This document shows, in pieces, positions 45,544 to 56,881 of a stretch of 64,000 nucleotides of DNA. Position 1 is the stretch's first letter. Every line of letters begins with the position of its first letter. The translations under genes were made by a program, and so were the position numbers. The DNA lies in the NCBI RefSeq assembly GCF_000306115.2, contig NZ_AKWX02000013.1, positions 186,001-250,000 of the forward strand, in the 5' to 3' direction. This DNA is from Leptospira wolffii serovar Khorat str. Khorat-H2. GTDB lineage: Bacteria > Spirochaetota > Leptospiria > Leptospirales > Leptospiraceae. The notes beneath the pieces were generated by a model that did not search any database, was not told the DNA's origin, and saw only the letters and a program-made list of their open reading frames with translations.

Positions 45544-46161
45544 TTACTTCTTACGAGCGAGATTCGCTAAAAATTCTTTGGAAAGAATATCCAGATTGGA
45601 TTGTACGATCTTAAGCTTGCGGGTGAAATAGTTATTCGCCATTACCACAGGGATCGCGATCGCTAAACCCACCGCGGTTGCAAGTAATGCAGTGGAGATC
45701 GCTCTCATCACCACTTCCGCTCCGGTATTACCCAAGGTTCCTAACTTGAAGAATGCGTTGATGACTCCGAATACGGTTCCTAAGAGTCCGATAAAGGGTG
45801 CGTTGTTTCCTAAGGTGTTTAGAATAGAGAGTCTGGTCTCGAGGGAAACTCTTTCTCCTATGATCTGTCCGTCCAGGAGTTCGCTTAGGCTTTCTTTTCC
45901 GCCCTTAGCGTGTTCCGCGGAGAAACCCGCGAATTTGGCGTATACGTTTTCGGGATGGGACGCTTGGAATTTAGCGAGCTCGGATAATTCTCCGTTTCGA
46001 ACTGTGGATATGATATCGGGGAATACGATTTTGGAATCTTTAATGCTTTTGAAGAAAACGATCGCTCTCTCTATCACCACCGCTATCGCGATGATACTTG
46101 CGATTCCCATGACCACGAATATCGATTTTTCACCGAATTCGATGAGACTCTCATAATTCAT
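45544..46161 (-). CDS. exbB: ExbB/MotA/TolQ-family proton-channel subunit, 205 aa
   Basis: Three membrane helices (about 15-38, 115-140 and 155-180). The conserved block APFIGLLGTVFGVINAFFKLG precedes ISTALLATAVGLAIAIPVVM, with the Thr residues that line the proton path. The cytoplasmic loop between helices one and two is normal. It forms the pentamer that surrounds ExbD. It starts 79 bp after the lipoprotein gene, so it could also have a separate promoter. Confidence 0.95.
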   Translation of the reverse strand: MNYESLIEFGEKSIFVVMGIASIIAIAVVIERAIVFFKSIKDSKIVFPDIISTVRNGELSELAKFQASHPENVYAKFAGFSAEHAKGGKESLSELLDGQIIGERVSLETRLSILNTLGNNAPFIGLLGTVFGVINAFFKLGTLGNTGAEVVMRAISTALLATAVGLAIAIPVVMANNYFTRKLKIVQSNLDILSKEFLANLARKK

Positions 46162-46240
46162 TCTGACTGTCCTTCCTAATAGCTGTTTTTTTGTTTGATA
46201 CGATCCGAGTCATTCTGTTTTTGTTCCAGAATTTTCGAAC

Positions 46241-46738
46241 TTAAAACTCGGGTTCGGGAGAATATAATTCTTTGCAATGTCTGATACATGATAAGGTCTC
46301 GATACCCGACCTAGAGATAAGGTCCGAACTTTCTCCTTCGCATTGTCCTTCCGCTTCCACTCTGGACCAATAGGACTCGTTGCAGGAAAATATACATTCC
46401 TGCATTTTCGCATCGAATTTGGATAATTCTTCCGTTCCCAAAAGTTGGGTGCAATACGTCTCGTAAGAATTCGCCGATCCGCCTGAAAGAATCGGAGCAA
46501 GACTATTTTCCTTGATTCCGGAGAGGTCGTTAGTCGAAGAAAGGCAATCCTCGGCTTCCTGAACGGAACTTTTACAGGAACCTTTCGGATCCGCAGAGTT
46601 GTTTAGTAAGGATTGTAGGATCAATCCGGAATCGGAACCGGACTTGTCCTCGAATTGAGTACAATCGGATAGAAGGAATACTAGAAGGACCGAAGCCAAA
46701 CGAGTCGTAGCATGTATGTTTCGGACCGACGCTATCAT
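46241..46738 (-). CDS. Cysteine-rich lipoprotein of the TonB operon, 165 aa
   Basis: The lipobox is LLSDC (Cys about residue 26). The mature part carries eight further cysteines in pairs (SCKSS/DCLSS, YCTQL/ECIFSC, QCEGE/LSCIRHC), which suggests disulfide-stabilised helical hairpins or ligand binding, and a high content of Ser and Glu. No known family recognised. Its start shares one base with the stop of the TonB-dependent receptor, so the two are translated together. A partner protein that binds substrate at the cell surface is the most reasonable guess. Confidence 0.75.
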   Translation of the reverse strand: MIASVRNIHATTRLASVLLVFLLSDCTQFEDKSGSDSGLILQSLLNNSADPKGSCKSSVQEAEDCLSSTNDLSGIKENSLAPILSGGSANSYETYCTQLLGTEELSKFDAKMQECIFSCNESYWSRVEAEGQCEGESSDLISRSGIETLSCIRHCKELYSPEPEF

Positions 46739-49287
46739 TAGAATTTTACCTCGATACCGACGTTAAAGAAAGGAATCACCACGCCTCCGGGCAGAGGGAT
46801 CGTTCCGAACGTCGGACTAGGACTTGGGTTGGTTTTAGAATACGGTTTGGTATTATCGAAGTCTTCTCCGCCAACGTTTTCACGCAGATAGACGTTGATG
46901 ATTTCCAAGAAAGTATTCACGTATCCCCATTCATAATTGAAAAATCTATCAAATCGTATGTCAAGCCTATGATAGGGTTTCAAGCGTCTGGTGTTGATAT
47001 AATCCGCCAGGGCAGGGTTATTCGCATACTGGGGCACCCAATAGGTTTGCCCGTTGGCCGGGTTGCTGAATTGTCCCCCATCGTCCCCTACGATCGGAGT
47101 GAACGGCCTGCTTGTCAGATAGGACCATCTTGCGCCGAATTGCCATTCTTGGCTCCATCTCCAGCCGAACACCATATTGATCACATGTGTGCGATCATAA
47201 TCGTATAATGTCTCTTTAGAATTCTTATAAAAGTGTGCGGCAATCTGGGTCTCTTGGGCGCTCAAAGGAGCGGCACCCGGATCCGGGGTGTATATATTAT
47301 TATTTCGGAATGTTTGGGACCAAGTATAGGTGATCCAGCCGAACCAATGTCTGGTTCCCGGCCGGGAATTTTTTCTGAGGACCAACTCGTAACCTCTGGA
47401 CCATCCCGTTCCGCTATTCGAATAATTCAGTCTTTTGTTCAGGATATAAGGCTGCGTAACCCGACCGTAAGGATCCGGATTCGTTCCGATCGGATCGGTG
47501 ATATACGGATCGTCCACGATCAGATTGGAATATTCTTGTTTGAAGAGTTCTCCCTTGATCTGGTAATCTCCGGAGAGAAGCTGCTCGATTCCTCCTCCGT
47601 ATTTGAATACCTTCTCGAATTCCAAATGGGGGTTTCCGCTGTCCTTATTGAAGCGAGTATCCAACGGGAAGCGGAAGAAATTTCCTCCTCCTCCGAAAAT
47701 CGTAGTGCCTTTGCCTATCCCGTCGAATTTATAAGATGCCTGTCCTCTAGGACCGAAAGCGCTACTATTTACATAAGGAATATAATCGTAACGCGCGCCC
47801 GGCTCGATTTGGAATCCTCCGAACTTGATCTTAGTCGTTAGGTAAGCGTTATAGTACGCTCCCTTTGCGGTGATATTCGTCGGAATACTCGAATATGCGG
47901 GGTTTTGCGTATCGTACGGGTTCGGGCTTAGATTGTTCGGATCGTTCTGGATGATATTGGTCCCGCGGGAGAAATAATTCAGCTCCCTATATTCCGTTCC
48001 GAATTCCGCACTGAAGTATTTGCTCGGGTCCCAGAACGCATCCTGACGAACTCCGTTATAGGCGCCGCTTGCCCTGTTCTTTCCTTGGATGGAACCGAAG
48101 GAAACGTTGAAGTCCGTAAACGGATCGTAACTGATGACGGTGATTCTATTCGAGAATGTATCCACCGGCTTCCATGTATAACGTAGAGCCTGAGTTCTAA
48201 ATCCTTGTCCTGCGGAGATACTCGCTCCTGCAAATGCCGCAGTCGAGTCGTTCGCAGGATCGTTCTTGTATTTACTTGGAAGATCCGCGGCAAAGTCGTC
48301 CTTGGAATAAAAAGAATGGAAGGAGATCTGGTGTCTTTCGTTGAAATTATGTACGAACTTTACCTGAGAATCCACAAAACGAGGCAGACGAAGCCCTTCC
48401 GGGAAATCGGCTCCTAACGCGGAACTAAGTCCTTGTACAAAACGATCTAGATAGCCCACACGGGCGGAGGCGATCAGATAACCTTTGCCTCCGAATGTGG
48501 GAGCCATATAGCTGATACTACTGGACCATGCGGAAACGATCAGATTCTTCTGAGACTTGTCCACTTTATCCACGGTATCGATATGAATTACACCGCCTAA
48601 GGCGTTATTGAAATTCGCGGGGAAAACGCCAGTATACACGTCTATGGATTTGATCAGGTTCGCATTCACCACTGCGCTCAATCCGTCGAAGTGGAAAGGA
48701 TATAGAATAGGAAGATCGTCCACCAGATATAAATTCGAGTTCGGGTCCGAACCCCGGATCACGTAATTATTCGCTCCACCCCCGAAGGCCGCCGAAGGTA
48801 CGACTCCCGGAATCGTTTCCAAAGCTCGCAAGGGCTCTCCGAATGTTCCGGGCATTCTCTTGATCTCTTCGTATTTGATCGTGGTTCTGGAAAGAATGGG
48901 TTTCTCCCTATCCGCAGTAACGTTAATGGCTCCTTTTGGAGTTCTAGCGGGAGAAGAACCGATCCCTCCGGAACCGGAGGCGTCGTCCATGTATAAGGTT
49001 ACCGTCTGCCCGGAGGACTCAACGTTTCCTTTTACGTCCTGCATTTCATCGTTTTTTAATATACGGAACGTATAAAACCCGGGAGCAGGGACCACCGCAT
49101 CGAAATATCCTTCCGCGTCCGTCTTATACAGTTTCTTGGTCTCGAAGAGTAAAACTTGGGTTTTAGCTTCTCCCTGATTTTTTTGGCGGGAGAATAAGCG
49201 AGCCTTGAATGCGACTTCGGCAAATACGTCCACCGGAGACAAAACGACTAAGAAGGCTAATTTGAATAGGATCCGTTTCATCTTCAT
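46738..49287 (-). CDS. TonB-dependent outer-membrane receptor, 849 aa
   Basis: Signal peptide, then a carboxypeptidase-regulatory-like beta-domain (about 27-100). A Gly/Ser linker leads to the plug domain (about 120-235: GEPLRALETIPGVVP, NNYVIRGSDPNSNLYLVDDLPI, VVNANLIKSIDVYTGVFPANF, GGVIHIDT). The beta-barrel of about 600 residues ends in FFNVGIEVKF with the C-terminal Phe needed for insertion. It imports a bound nutrient using energy from TonB. The ligand is unknown: no haem-binding FRAP/NPNL box is evident. Operon order is lipoprotein, lipoprotein, lipoprotein, receptor, lipoprotein, exbB, exbD, tonB, with start/stop overlaps of 1-4 bases around this gene. Confidence 0.93.
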   Translation of the reverse strand: MKMKRILFKLAFLVVLSPVDVFAEVAFKARLFSRQKNQGEAKTQVLLFETKKLYKTDAEGYFDAVVPAPGFYTFRILKNDEMQDVKGNVESSGQTVTLYMDDASGSGGIGSSPARTPKGAINVTADREKPILSRTTIKYEEIKRMPGTFGEPLRALETIPGVVPSAAFGGGANNYVIRGSDPNSNLYLVDDLPILYPFHFDGLSAVVNANLIKSIDVYTGVFPANFNNALGGVIHIDTVDKVDKSQKNLIVSAWSSSISYMAPTFGGKGYLIASARVGYLDRFVQGLSSALGADFPEGLRLPRFVDSQVKFVHNFNERHQISFHSFYSKDDFAADLPSKYKNDPANDSTAAFAGASISAGQGFRTQALRYTWKPVDTFSNRITVISYDPFTDFNVSFGSIQGKNRASGAYNGVRQDAFWDPSKYFSAEFGTEYRELNYFSRGTNIIQNDPNNLSPNPYDTQNPAYSSIPTNITAKGAYYNAYLTTKIKFGGFQIEPGARYDYIPYVNSSAFGPRGQASYKFDGIGKGTTIFGGGGNFFRFPLDTRFNKDSGNPHLEFEKVFKYGGGIEQLLSGDYQIKGELFKQEYSNLIVDDPYITDPIGTNPDPYGRVTQPYILNKRLNYSNSGTGWSRGYELVLRKNSRPGTRHWFGWITYTWSQTFRNNNIYTPDPGAAPLSAQETQIAAHFYKNSKETLYDYDRTHVINMVFGWRWSQEWQFGARWSYLTSRPFTPIVGDDGGQFSNPANGQTYWVPQYANNPALADYINTRRLKPYHRLDIRFDRFFNYEWGYVNTFLEIINVYLRENVGGEDFDNTKPYSKTNPSPSPTFGTIPLPGGVVIPFFNVGIEVKF

Positions 49288-49631
49288 GGTATTTTCGGGG
49301 TGACGAATGCGTCTTTAAAGTTCAGATACCAAGGTATCTCGCCGGTGGGTTTATCGTAATAGATGAGAAGACAGGCCACAGGATAACCTACGAAAGGACA
49401 TTCCGATTTCGTAATCGCGATGCTGCAAAGATCCAAATTCCTTTTTTGTACGTCTCCGATAGCGACTGGGAACGGCGACGGCAAAGGGTCTCCGCATTTA
49501 TTCGATAGATATTGTGCCGCGGCATAAATCTGGCTATTAGCGTCTCCTTCCGGAACCGTATCTTCCCTAGTGCATTCCAAGAAGAATAGAAAGAATGCGG
49601 GAAGGCCGAATATGAGTAGGGATCTTTTCAT
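49284..49631 (-). CDS. Cysteine-containing lipoprotein of the TonB operon, 115 aa
   Basis: The lipobox is LFFLEC (Cys about 20). The mature part of about 96 residues has four more cysteines (KCGD, DLCSI, SECPF, VACLL), probably two disulfides. It ends in a short beta-strand region. It overlaps both neighbours by four bases and thus is translationally linked to the receptor downstream. No family recognised. Confidence 0.75.
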   Translation of the reverse strand: MKRSLLIFGLPAFFLFFLECTREDTVPEGDANSQIYAAAQYLSNKCGDPLPSPFPVAIGDVQKRNLDLCSIAITKSECPFVGYPVACLLIYYDKPTGEIPWYLNFKDAFVTPKIP

Positions 49632-50029
49632 TTTTTACCCGCCTCGTTTACCAAGGGAGAACCGATTACAGTCCCTTTGACCTTTAAAACGCTCACGGTT
49701 CCCACCGGAAAAAATAGATGAGTCTCCTGCCAGTATTTTACCTTGATAAGACTTTTACCTCCGGGGATCTTCTGTACCGCGTCGCTTAAAGCGTAGTCCA
49801 TATTCAAAGGATTGGTCAATGGGATGAGTCCGAAGAGGAAGAATACCGAACTCTCACCGCTGGAAGTCCCTAATTCTATATATTCTGTGGATCGGATGAT
49901 CGTTACAGAATCTATGATTTGCATATCGCGGACCCTTCCTCCGACATCGGTCCGATCGAAGGTTCCGGAACAGGCTTCTCCTAAAAGAGATAAGGATAGA
50001 ATTAGGAAATAGGTAATATTCCGTTTCAT
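49628..50029 (-). CDS. Lipoprotein of the TonB operon, possible paralogue of the upstream one, 133 aa
   Basis: The lipobox is LLGEAC (Cys about 20). The body has YALSDAVQKIPGGKSLIKVKYWQETHLFFPVGTVSVLKVKGTVI, a pattern (DAL/SLI-x-VxYW followed by a strand pair) shared with the preceding lipoprotein at 50048. Both recall the small TRL-type lipoproteins found in several bacteria. No cysteine other than the lipidated one. The last four bases overlap the next gene. Confidence 0.75.
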   Translation of the reverse strand: MKRNITYFLILSLSLLGEACSGTFDRTDVGGRVRDMQIIDSVTIIRSTEYIELGTSSGESSVFFLFGLIPLTNPLNMDYALSDAVQKIPGGKSLIKVKYWQETHLFFPVGTVSVLKVKGTVIGSPLVNEAGKK

Positions 50030-50047
50030 AGTCGGCTCTTACCTGAC

Positions 50048-50425
50048 TTAACGTCCCTTTCTCCTCGGGTCGATTTCTTCTTCGAATTTCACCGCTTCGG
50101 CGGAAACATGCAGTCGATTGACTGTGATAAAGGCGACAATGATCTTATCCGTCCAGTATCTCACATTGATGAGTGCGTCTGCATCCTTTTCCCTTTTTAA
50201 TTCTTCCAAAAGACGATCGATGGGGGGTTCTCCCAATGGGATTCCTATGATGGCGATATCCAAGGTAACCCAGTATTTCATACCTTCTACCGGGGCGAGG
50301 ACTTTGTATTTTCTGTCCGCAATCGGGATCGTACTCGTCGCCAAGCCGGCGCTAGAAGTCGCGCAGGAGGAGTTGAAAATCAAAAGAGCCGTTAAGATCG
50401 TTAGGGCCGAGATACGAGTGGTCAT
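50048..50425 (-). CDS. TRL-like lipoprotein, first gene of the TonB operon, 125 aa
   Basis: The lipobox is FNSSC (Cys about 21). A glycine-containing strand (IAIIGIPLGEPPIDRLLEELKREKDADALINVRYW) then the TVNRLHVSAEAVKF end resemble TRL-type lipoproteins and the neighbour at 49628. The first gene of the TonB operon, it begins about 160 bp downstream of an inverted repeat (50589-50612) that may control the unit. No enzymatic motif. Confidence 0.72.
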   Translation of the reverse strand: MTTRISALTILTALLIFNSSCATSSAGLATSTIPIADRKYKVLAPVEGMKYWVTLDIAIIGIPLGEPPIDRLLEELKREKDADALINVRYWTDKIIVAFITVNRLHVSAEAVKFEEEIDPRRKGR

Positions 50426-50588
50426 TTTTTCTTCCTTTCTCCGGAACCGACCGAGGTCTAGGCGGGGTGCACACCTAGAAAAAACGGGAACGATTCAAAA
50501 TGAGGTTCGACTTTTATTATCCGCCATGAGCGTTCGAAAAGACATATTTTCCAAGAAAAAAACTTTCCAAGAGGAGAATGAATAGACC

Positions 50589-50612
50589 GCGTACTATCGG
50601 AAAGTAGTACGC
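50589..50612. promoter_or_regulatory. Inverted repeat upstream of the TonB operon
   Basis: GCGTACTA (50589-50596) and TAGTACGC (50605-50612) are exact reverse complements around TCGGAAAG. It lies between the meaB stop and the first lipoprotein start (both minus strand). There is no T-run on the minus side, so an operator is favoured over a terminator. Confidence 0.45.
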
Positions 50613-50670
50613 ATGTAAGAATATTATATTACAAAACTATGATTCTTTTTGCACTTTTAAGTTTAGGGAC

Positions 50671-51708
50671 TTATTTGCGATCGTGTTTGTATAGATCCAC
50701 AAGACGACGTGCGGCTTGGTAGGAGCCCGAGGTCCCTTGCATGACGGATTCTTCCGCCTTTCCGAATTCTTCTCCTAACTTGGAATGGAAGTCGTCTAGG
50801 AGCATTGTTTGTACGGATTCGTGCAACCAATGCTTGGCTTGCTCCTTTCTTTTCTTATCCAAGTATCCATTCTTCTCGATGGCTTGGATAAAGGATTGGA
50901 TACCTATCCAGATTTCGGAGATTCCTTCTCCCGTTAAGGCGGAACAGGTTTTAACTTCCGTTTTTACGCCTGATTCATGCGGAGGAAGAAAATGAACCGC
51001 AGAGATCGTTTCGGATTTGGCTCGGCTGGCTTTCAATGCGTTGTCGCCGTCCGCTTTTGTGATGGCGATTAGATCCGCCATCTCCATGATTCCTCTTTTG
51101 ATTCCTTGCAATTCGTCTCCCGCTCCTGCTATGAGAAGAAGTAGGAATAAATCCACCATAGAATACACCGATGTCTCGGATTGTCCCACTCCCACGGTTT
51201 CCACAAGAATCGTATCGAAGCCCGCCGCCTCGCAAAGAAAAATAGCCTCTCTAGTTTTACGAGCGACTCCTCCCAAAGAATCTCCGGAAGGAGAAGGACG
51301 AATGAACGCTTCGCTTCTTCTGGATAAGGTTTCCATTCTGGTCTTATCGCCTAAGATGGATCCTCTGGATAATTGGGAAGTAGGGTCGATGGTGAGTACT
51401 GCGATCTTTCTACCTTGATCGATTAGATGGTTACCGAAGGCTTCTATGAAAGTGCTTTTACCCACTCCCGGAATTCCGGTGATACCGACTCTTACGCTTT
51501 TTCCGGAATGAGGGAGACATCTTTCTAGAATCTTTTCCGCAAGTTCTTGGTGAGCAGGGAGTGTGCTTTCTATCAGAGTGATGGCTCTGCTTAAGAGTCC
51601 GATATCGCCTTTCAAGATTCCTTGAACGAAGGTTTCCAGATCGGGTAAAACTTTCTTCCCGATCCGGCCTCTTACGAGATTTCCCTCCTGTCCTCGGACC
51701 TCGGCCAT
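50671..51708 (-). CDS. meaB: MeaB/ArgK-type GTPase, methylmalonyl-CoA mutase chaperone, 345 aa
   Basis: It protects and reloads methylmalonyl-CoA mutase with adenosylcobalamin, using GTP. The P-loop GITGIPGVGKSTFIEAFG, switch regions with ILVETVGVGQSE and the base-contact ITKADGDN are present, plus a C-terminal helical arm. Length is typical. Its start is six bases after the stop of the large mutase subunit, so the three genes form one operon. The old name ArgK reflects a mistaken kinase assignment. Confidence 0.95.
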   Translation of the reverse strand: MAEVRGQEGNLVRGRIGKKVLPDLETFVQGILKGDIGLLSRAITLIESTLPAHQELAEKILERCLPHSGKSVRVGITGIPGVGKSTFIEAFGNHLIDQGRKIAVLTIDPTSQLSRGSILGDKTRMETLSRRSEAFIRPSPSGDSLGGVARKTREAIFLCEAAGFDTILVETVGVGQSETSVYSMVDLFLLLLIAGAGDELQGIKRGIMEMADLIAITKADGDNALKASRAKSETISAVHFLPPHESGVKTEVKTCSALTGEGISEIWIGIQSFIQAIEKNGYLDKKRKEQAKHWLHESVQTMLLDDFHSKLGEEFGKAEESVMQGTSGSYQAARRLVDLYKHDRK

Positions 51709-51714
51709 AAACGA

Positions 51715-53888
51715 TTATCCTTCCACGCTTTTGATCAGCAATTCTAGGATTTCGACTCCTGCCTTGGAGATTTTGGTGCCTGGTCCGAAGATCCCGTTCA
51801 CACCCGCTTTGTAGAGATAATCGTAATCTTGTTGAGGGATGACTCCTCCCGCGATTACTAGAATGTCTTCTCTGCCTAGTCGCTTCAATTCTTGGATGAC
51901 CTGAGGAACGAGAGTTTTGTGACCCGCGGCGAGGCTAGAAACTCCTAGGACATGCACATCGTTTTCCACCGCTTGTTTCGCTGCTTCCGCAGGAGTTTGG
52001 AAGAGCGGTCCTATATCGACGTCGAATCCCATATCGGCAAAGCTTGTGGAGATTACCTTGGCACCCCGATCGTGACCGTCCTGGCCCATCTTTGCAACCA
52101 TGATCCTGGGTTGTCTTCCCTCCAGCTTGGCGAATTTTGAAGAAAGCTCTTTAGCCTTCTTGAAATCCGGATCGTCCATAATTTCCTCCGAATAGACTCC
52201 TTGGATCATATGAGTCACGGATTTGTATCTGCCGAAAATCTTCTCCATGGCGAAGGAGATTTCTCCCAGAGTGGCTCTTTTCCTTGCCGCATCCACGGCC
52301 AGGGCAAGTAAGTTTCCGTTACCTGTTTTCGCGCATTCAGTGATAGCGTCCAGAGCCGCTTCCACCGCTTTGGAGTCCCGGTTTTTTTTCAGCTCTTGAA
52401 GCTTACGAATCTGGGATTCACGGACGGCAGTATTATCGATATCTAATATGTCCAAAGGATTTTCTTTGGCGGGGCGATAACGATTCACACCTACGATAAC
52501 GTCTCGTCCGGAGTCGATTCTGGCCTGCTTTCTTGCAGCTGCCTCTTCGATTCTCATTTTAGGAATTCCGGTTTCAATCGCCTTTGCGATCCCCCCCAGT
52601 TTTTCCACTTCTTCTATGAGTTCCCAGGCTCTTTCCGCTAGTTGAGCGGTTAAAGTTTCCACATAATAGGAACCGCCCCAAGGATCCACGACCCTATGGA
52701 TATTCGTTTCTTCCTGCAGATAGATTTGAGTGTTTCTTGCAATCCTTGCGGAAAAATCCGTGGGAAGGGCGATCGCCTCGTCCAATGCGTTGGTATGCAA
52801 TGATTGCGTGTGTCCGAGTGCGGCCGCTAAGGCCTCCACGCAGGTTCTTCCTACATTGTTGAAAGGATCCTGTTCCGTAAGACTCCAGCCGGAGGTTTGG
52901 CAATGGGTTCTAAGAGCAAGCGACTTGTTATTTTTAGGATGAAAGCCTTTTACAAGTTTTGCCCAGAGAAGTCTTCCCGCTCTCATTTTGGCGATTTCCA
53001 TAAAATGGTTCATTCCGATCGCCCAAAAGAAGGAAAGACGAGGAGCAAAACTATCCACGTCCATTCCTGCCTTGATACCGGTGCGTAAATATTCCAGACC
53101 GTCCGCGAGAGTGTAGGCGAGTTCTATATCCGCTGTCGCTCCCGCTTCCTGCATATGATAGCCGGAGATGGAGATGGAGTTGAACTTCGGCATATGATCC
53201 GTAGTGTATTTAAAGATATCCGCGATAATCCTCATGGAAGGTTCGGGCGGATAAATATAAGTATTTCGAACCATGAATTCTTTTAGAATATCGTTTTGGA
53301 TGGTTCCGGAAAGTTGCTCTGGTTTTACTCCTTGTTCTTCCGCGGCGACGATATAAAAAGCCAGAGTAGGGATGACGGCTCCGTTCATAGTCATGGAGAC
53401 GGACATTTGGTCCAAAGGAATCTGGTCGAAGAGTATCTTCATATCCAGCACGGAATCGATTGCGACTCCCGCCTTTCCCACGTCTCCTACAACGCGTTCA
53501 TGATCTGAATCGTATCCTCTGTGCGTAGCCAGATCGAAGGCCACGGAGAGTCCTTTTTGTCCTGCAGCTAAATTCCTACGATAGAATGCGTTGGATTCTT
53601 CTGCGGTGGAAAAACCCGCGTACTGTCGGATCGTCCAAGGCTGCTGCACATACATTGTAGAATACGGCCCTCTTAGAAAAGGAGGGATTCCCGCTGCATA
53701 ATCCAGATGCTCCAGATTCTTGGCGTCCTCCGGAACATAGACAGGCTTTACTGGAATTTTTTCCGGAGTATTCCAAACGGTATCTTCTAATTTAGAAAGT
53801 CCTAATTCATCTAGGGCTTCCTTGGTCCAAGCCTCCAGCTTTGCATCGGAGGAGGCAGGGGTTCGGTTCGAGGAGAATATTGGTCGTT

Positions 53889-53892
<4 letters not shown>
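51715..53892 (-). CDS. scpA: Methylmalonyl-CoA mutase, large (B12-binding) subunit, 725 aa
   Basis: It rearranges methylmalonyl-CoA to succinyl-CoA, letting propionyl-CoA from odd-chain or branched fatty acids enter the TCA cycle; leptospires grow on fatty acids. The barrel holds the CoA site ([27 protein letters not shown]) and the active-site Tyr, His and Arg. The C-terminal B12 domain has [12 protein letters not shown] with the axial His, and GVSSLAAGH and AGGVIPQQD. Length is normal. It overlaps the small subunit gene by four bases. Confidence 0.96.
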
Positions 53893-55772
<1,880 letters not shown>

Positions 55773-55788
55773 TCTACTCTTAATGCCC

Positions 55789-56778
55789 TTAGGCTCCTTT
55801 TTTAGTTTTGAGATAATGAGGTATCGAAGCTAGGATCGAAAGCGCCAAGGCCGCTACGATCACGATGAGGGAAATTTCGATGGAGACATGGATTACTTTT
55901 CCGAATACGTATCCGGAGAATGCCGGCAATAACAGCTTTACTCCCACGAATGCCAAAAGAAGGGCCACGCCTTTTTTCAGATAAATGAAAAGTTCCATCA
56001 CTCCTCCCAACAGGAAGAATAGGGACCTCAGCCCCAAGATGGCGAATACGTTCGAAGTATAGATGATGAAACTATCCTGGGTGATGGAGAAGATCGCCGG
56101 AATGGAATCCACAGCGAAAAGAATATCGCTGAATTCCACCACGATCAAAATCAGGAAGGTGGTAGTGAAGACCGATTTGCCGTGTTCCTTCACCAAGAAT
56201 TTCTCCGGGTGGTGTACACTCGTCATCGGTAGTATTTTTTTGGCGTATTGAACGAGTTTCATATCGTTCGGATCGAATTCCTCTTCTTCGCTGTGAAAGA
56301 ACATCTTCCAAGCGGAATAAAGAAGAAGGAAACCGAAGAAGTAAAGGATCCACTCGAAACGGGAAACGAGCTCCGCTCCGGAGAAAATCATCAAGGCTCG
56401 GAAGAGAAGAGCTCCGATGATCCCCCATTTTAGGATCAGGGGTTGATACTGGGATTGGATCCGGAACTTGGAAAAGATCATGATGAACACGAAAAGATTA
56501 TCCACGGAAAGGGAATACTCCAGTAGATAACCGGCCAGAAATTCCAGAGTCTTTTGTTTTGCGAGCCCGGGGTTTGCCGGATCCTCGTGAAAGATATAGA
56601 TCAGGAGAGCGAAACTGAAAGCGAGAGTCACCCAGAACAGAGTCCAATATCCGGATTCTCTTAAGGAGAGTTTGTGCGCTCTTTTATTCAGAACGAAGAG
56701 GTCTAAGTAGATCAAAAGGCCTACCACGACGGAAAAAATCAGAAAAAGTGTAGAATCTTTTTGGCTAAACGAGATCAT
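55789..56778 (-). CDS. TerC/Alx-family membrane protein, 329 aa
   Basis: About nine membrane helices. The two acidic signatures of the family are visible: YSLSVDNLFVFIMIF and ILFAVDSIPAIFSI, which are proposed to handle metal ions such as manganese. Length matches Alx-like members. Some Alx-type genes are controlled by a manganese riboswitch (yybP-ykoY), but the 103 bases before its start to the divergent gene at 56882 leave little room and I see no such fold. Exact cargo unknown. Confidence 0.92.
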   Translation of the reverse strand: MISFSQKDSTLFLIFSVVVGLLIYLDLFVLNKRAHKLSLRESGYWTLFWVTLAFSFALLIYIFHEDPANPGLAKQKTLEFLAGYLLEYSLSVDNLFVFIMIFSKFRIQSQYQPLILKWGIIGALLFRALMIFSGAELVSRFEWILYFFGFLLLYSAWKMFFHSEEEEFDPNDMKLVQYAKKILPMTSVHHPEKFLVKEHGKSVFTTTFLILIVVEFSDILFAVDSIPAIFSITQDSFIIYTSNVFAILGLRSLFFLLGGVMELFIYLKKGVALLLAFVGVKLLLPAFSGYVFGKVIHVSIEISLIVIVAALALSILASIPHYLKTKKGA

Positions 56779-56881
56779 CGCAGCTTCCGAGACCCAAACC
56801 GGGTCTTAGGAAGACAGGTTCTGCGTTTCGACCAGGAAGACAATCCCAAATCCGCAGGAACCAATAGATTAGGAGCTTTGG

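Noticed and set aside
47233..47841. 202-residue plus-strand ORF opposite the TonB receptor
   Set aside because: Shadow of the receptor gene: no ribosome-binding site, and Arg/Ser/Ile-rich residues of antisense type.
55779..56881. Manganese (yybP-ykoY) riboswitch before TerC
   Set aside because: Only about 100 bases separate the divergent starts and the conserved core was not visible.
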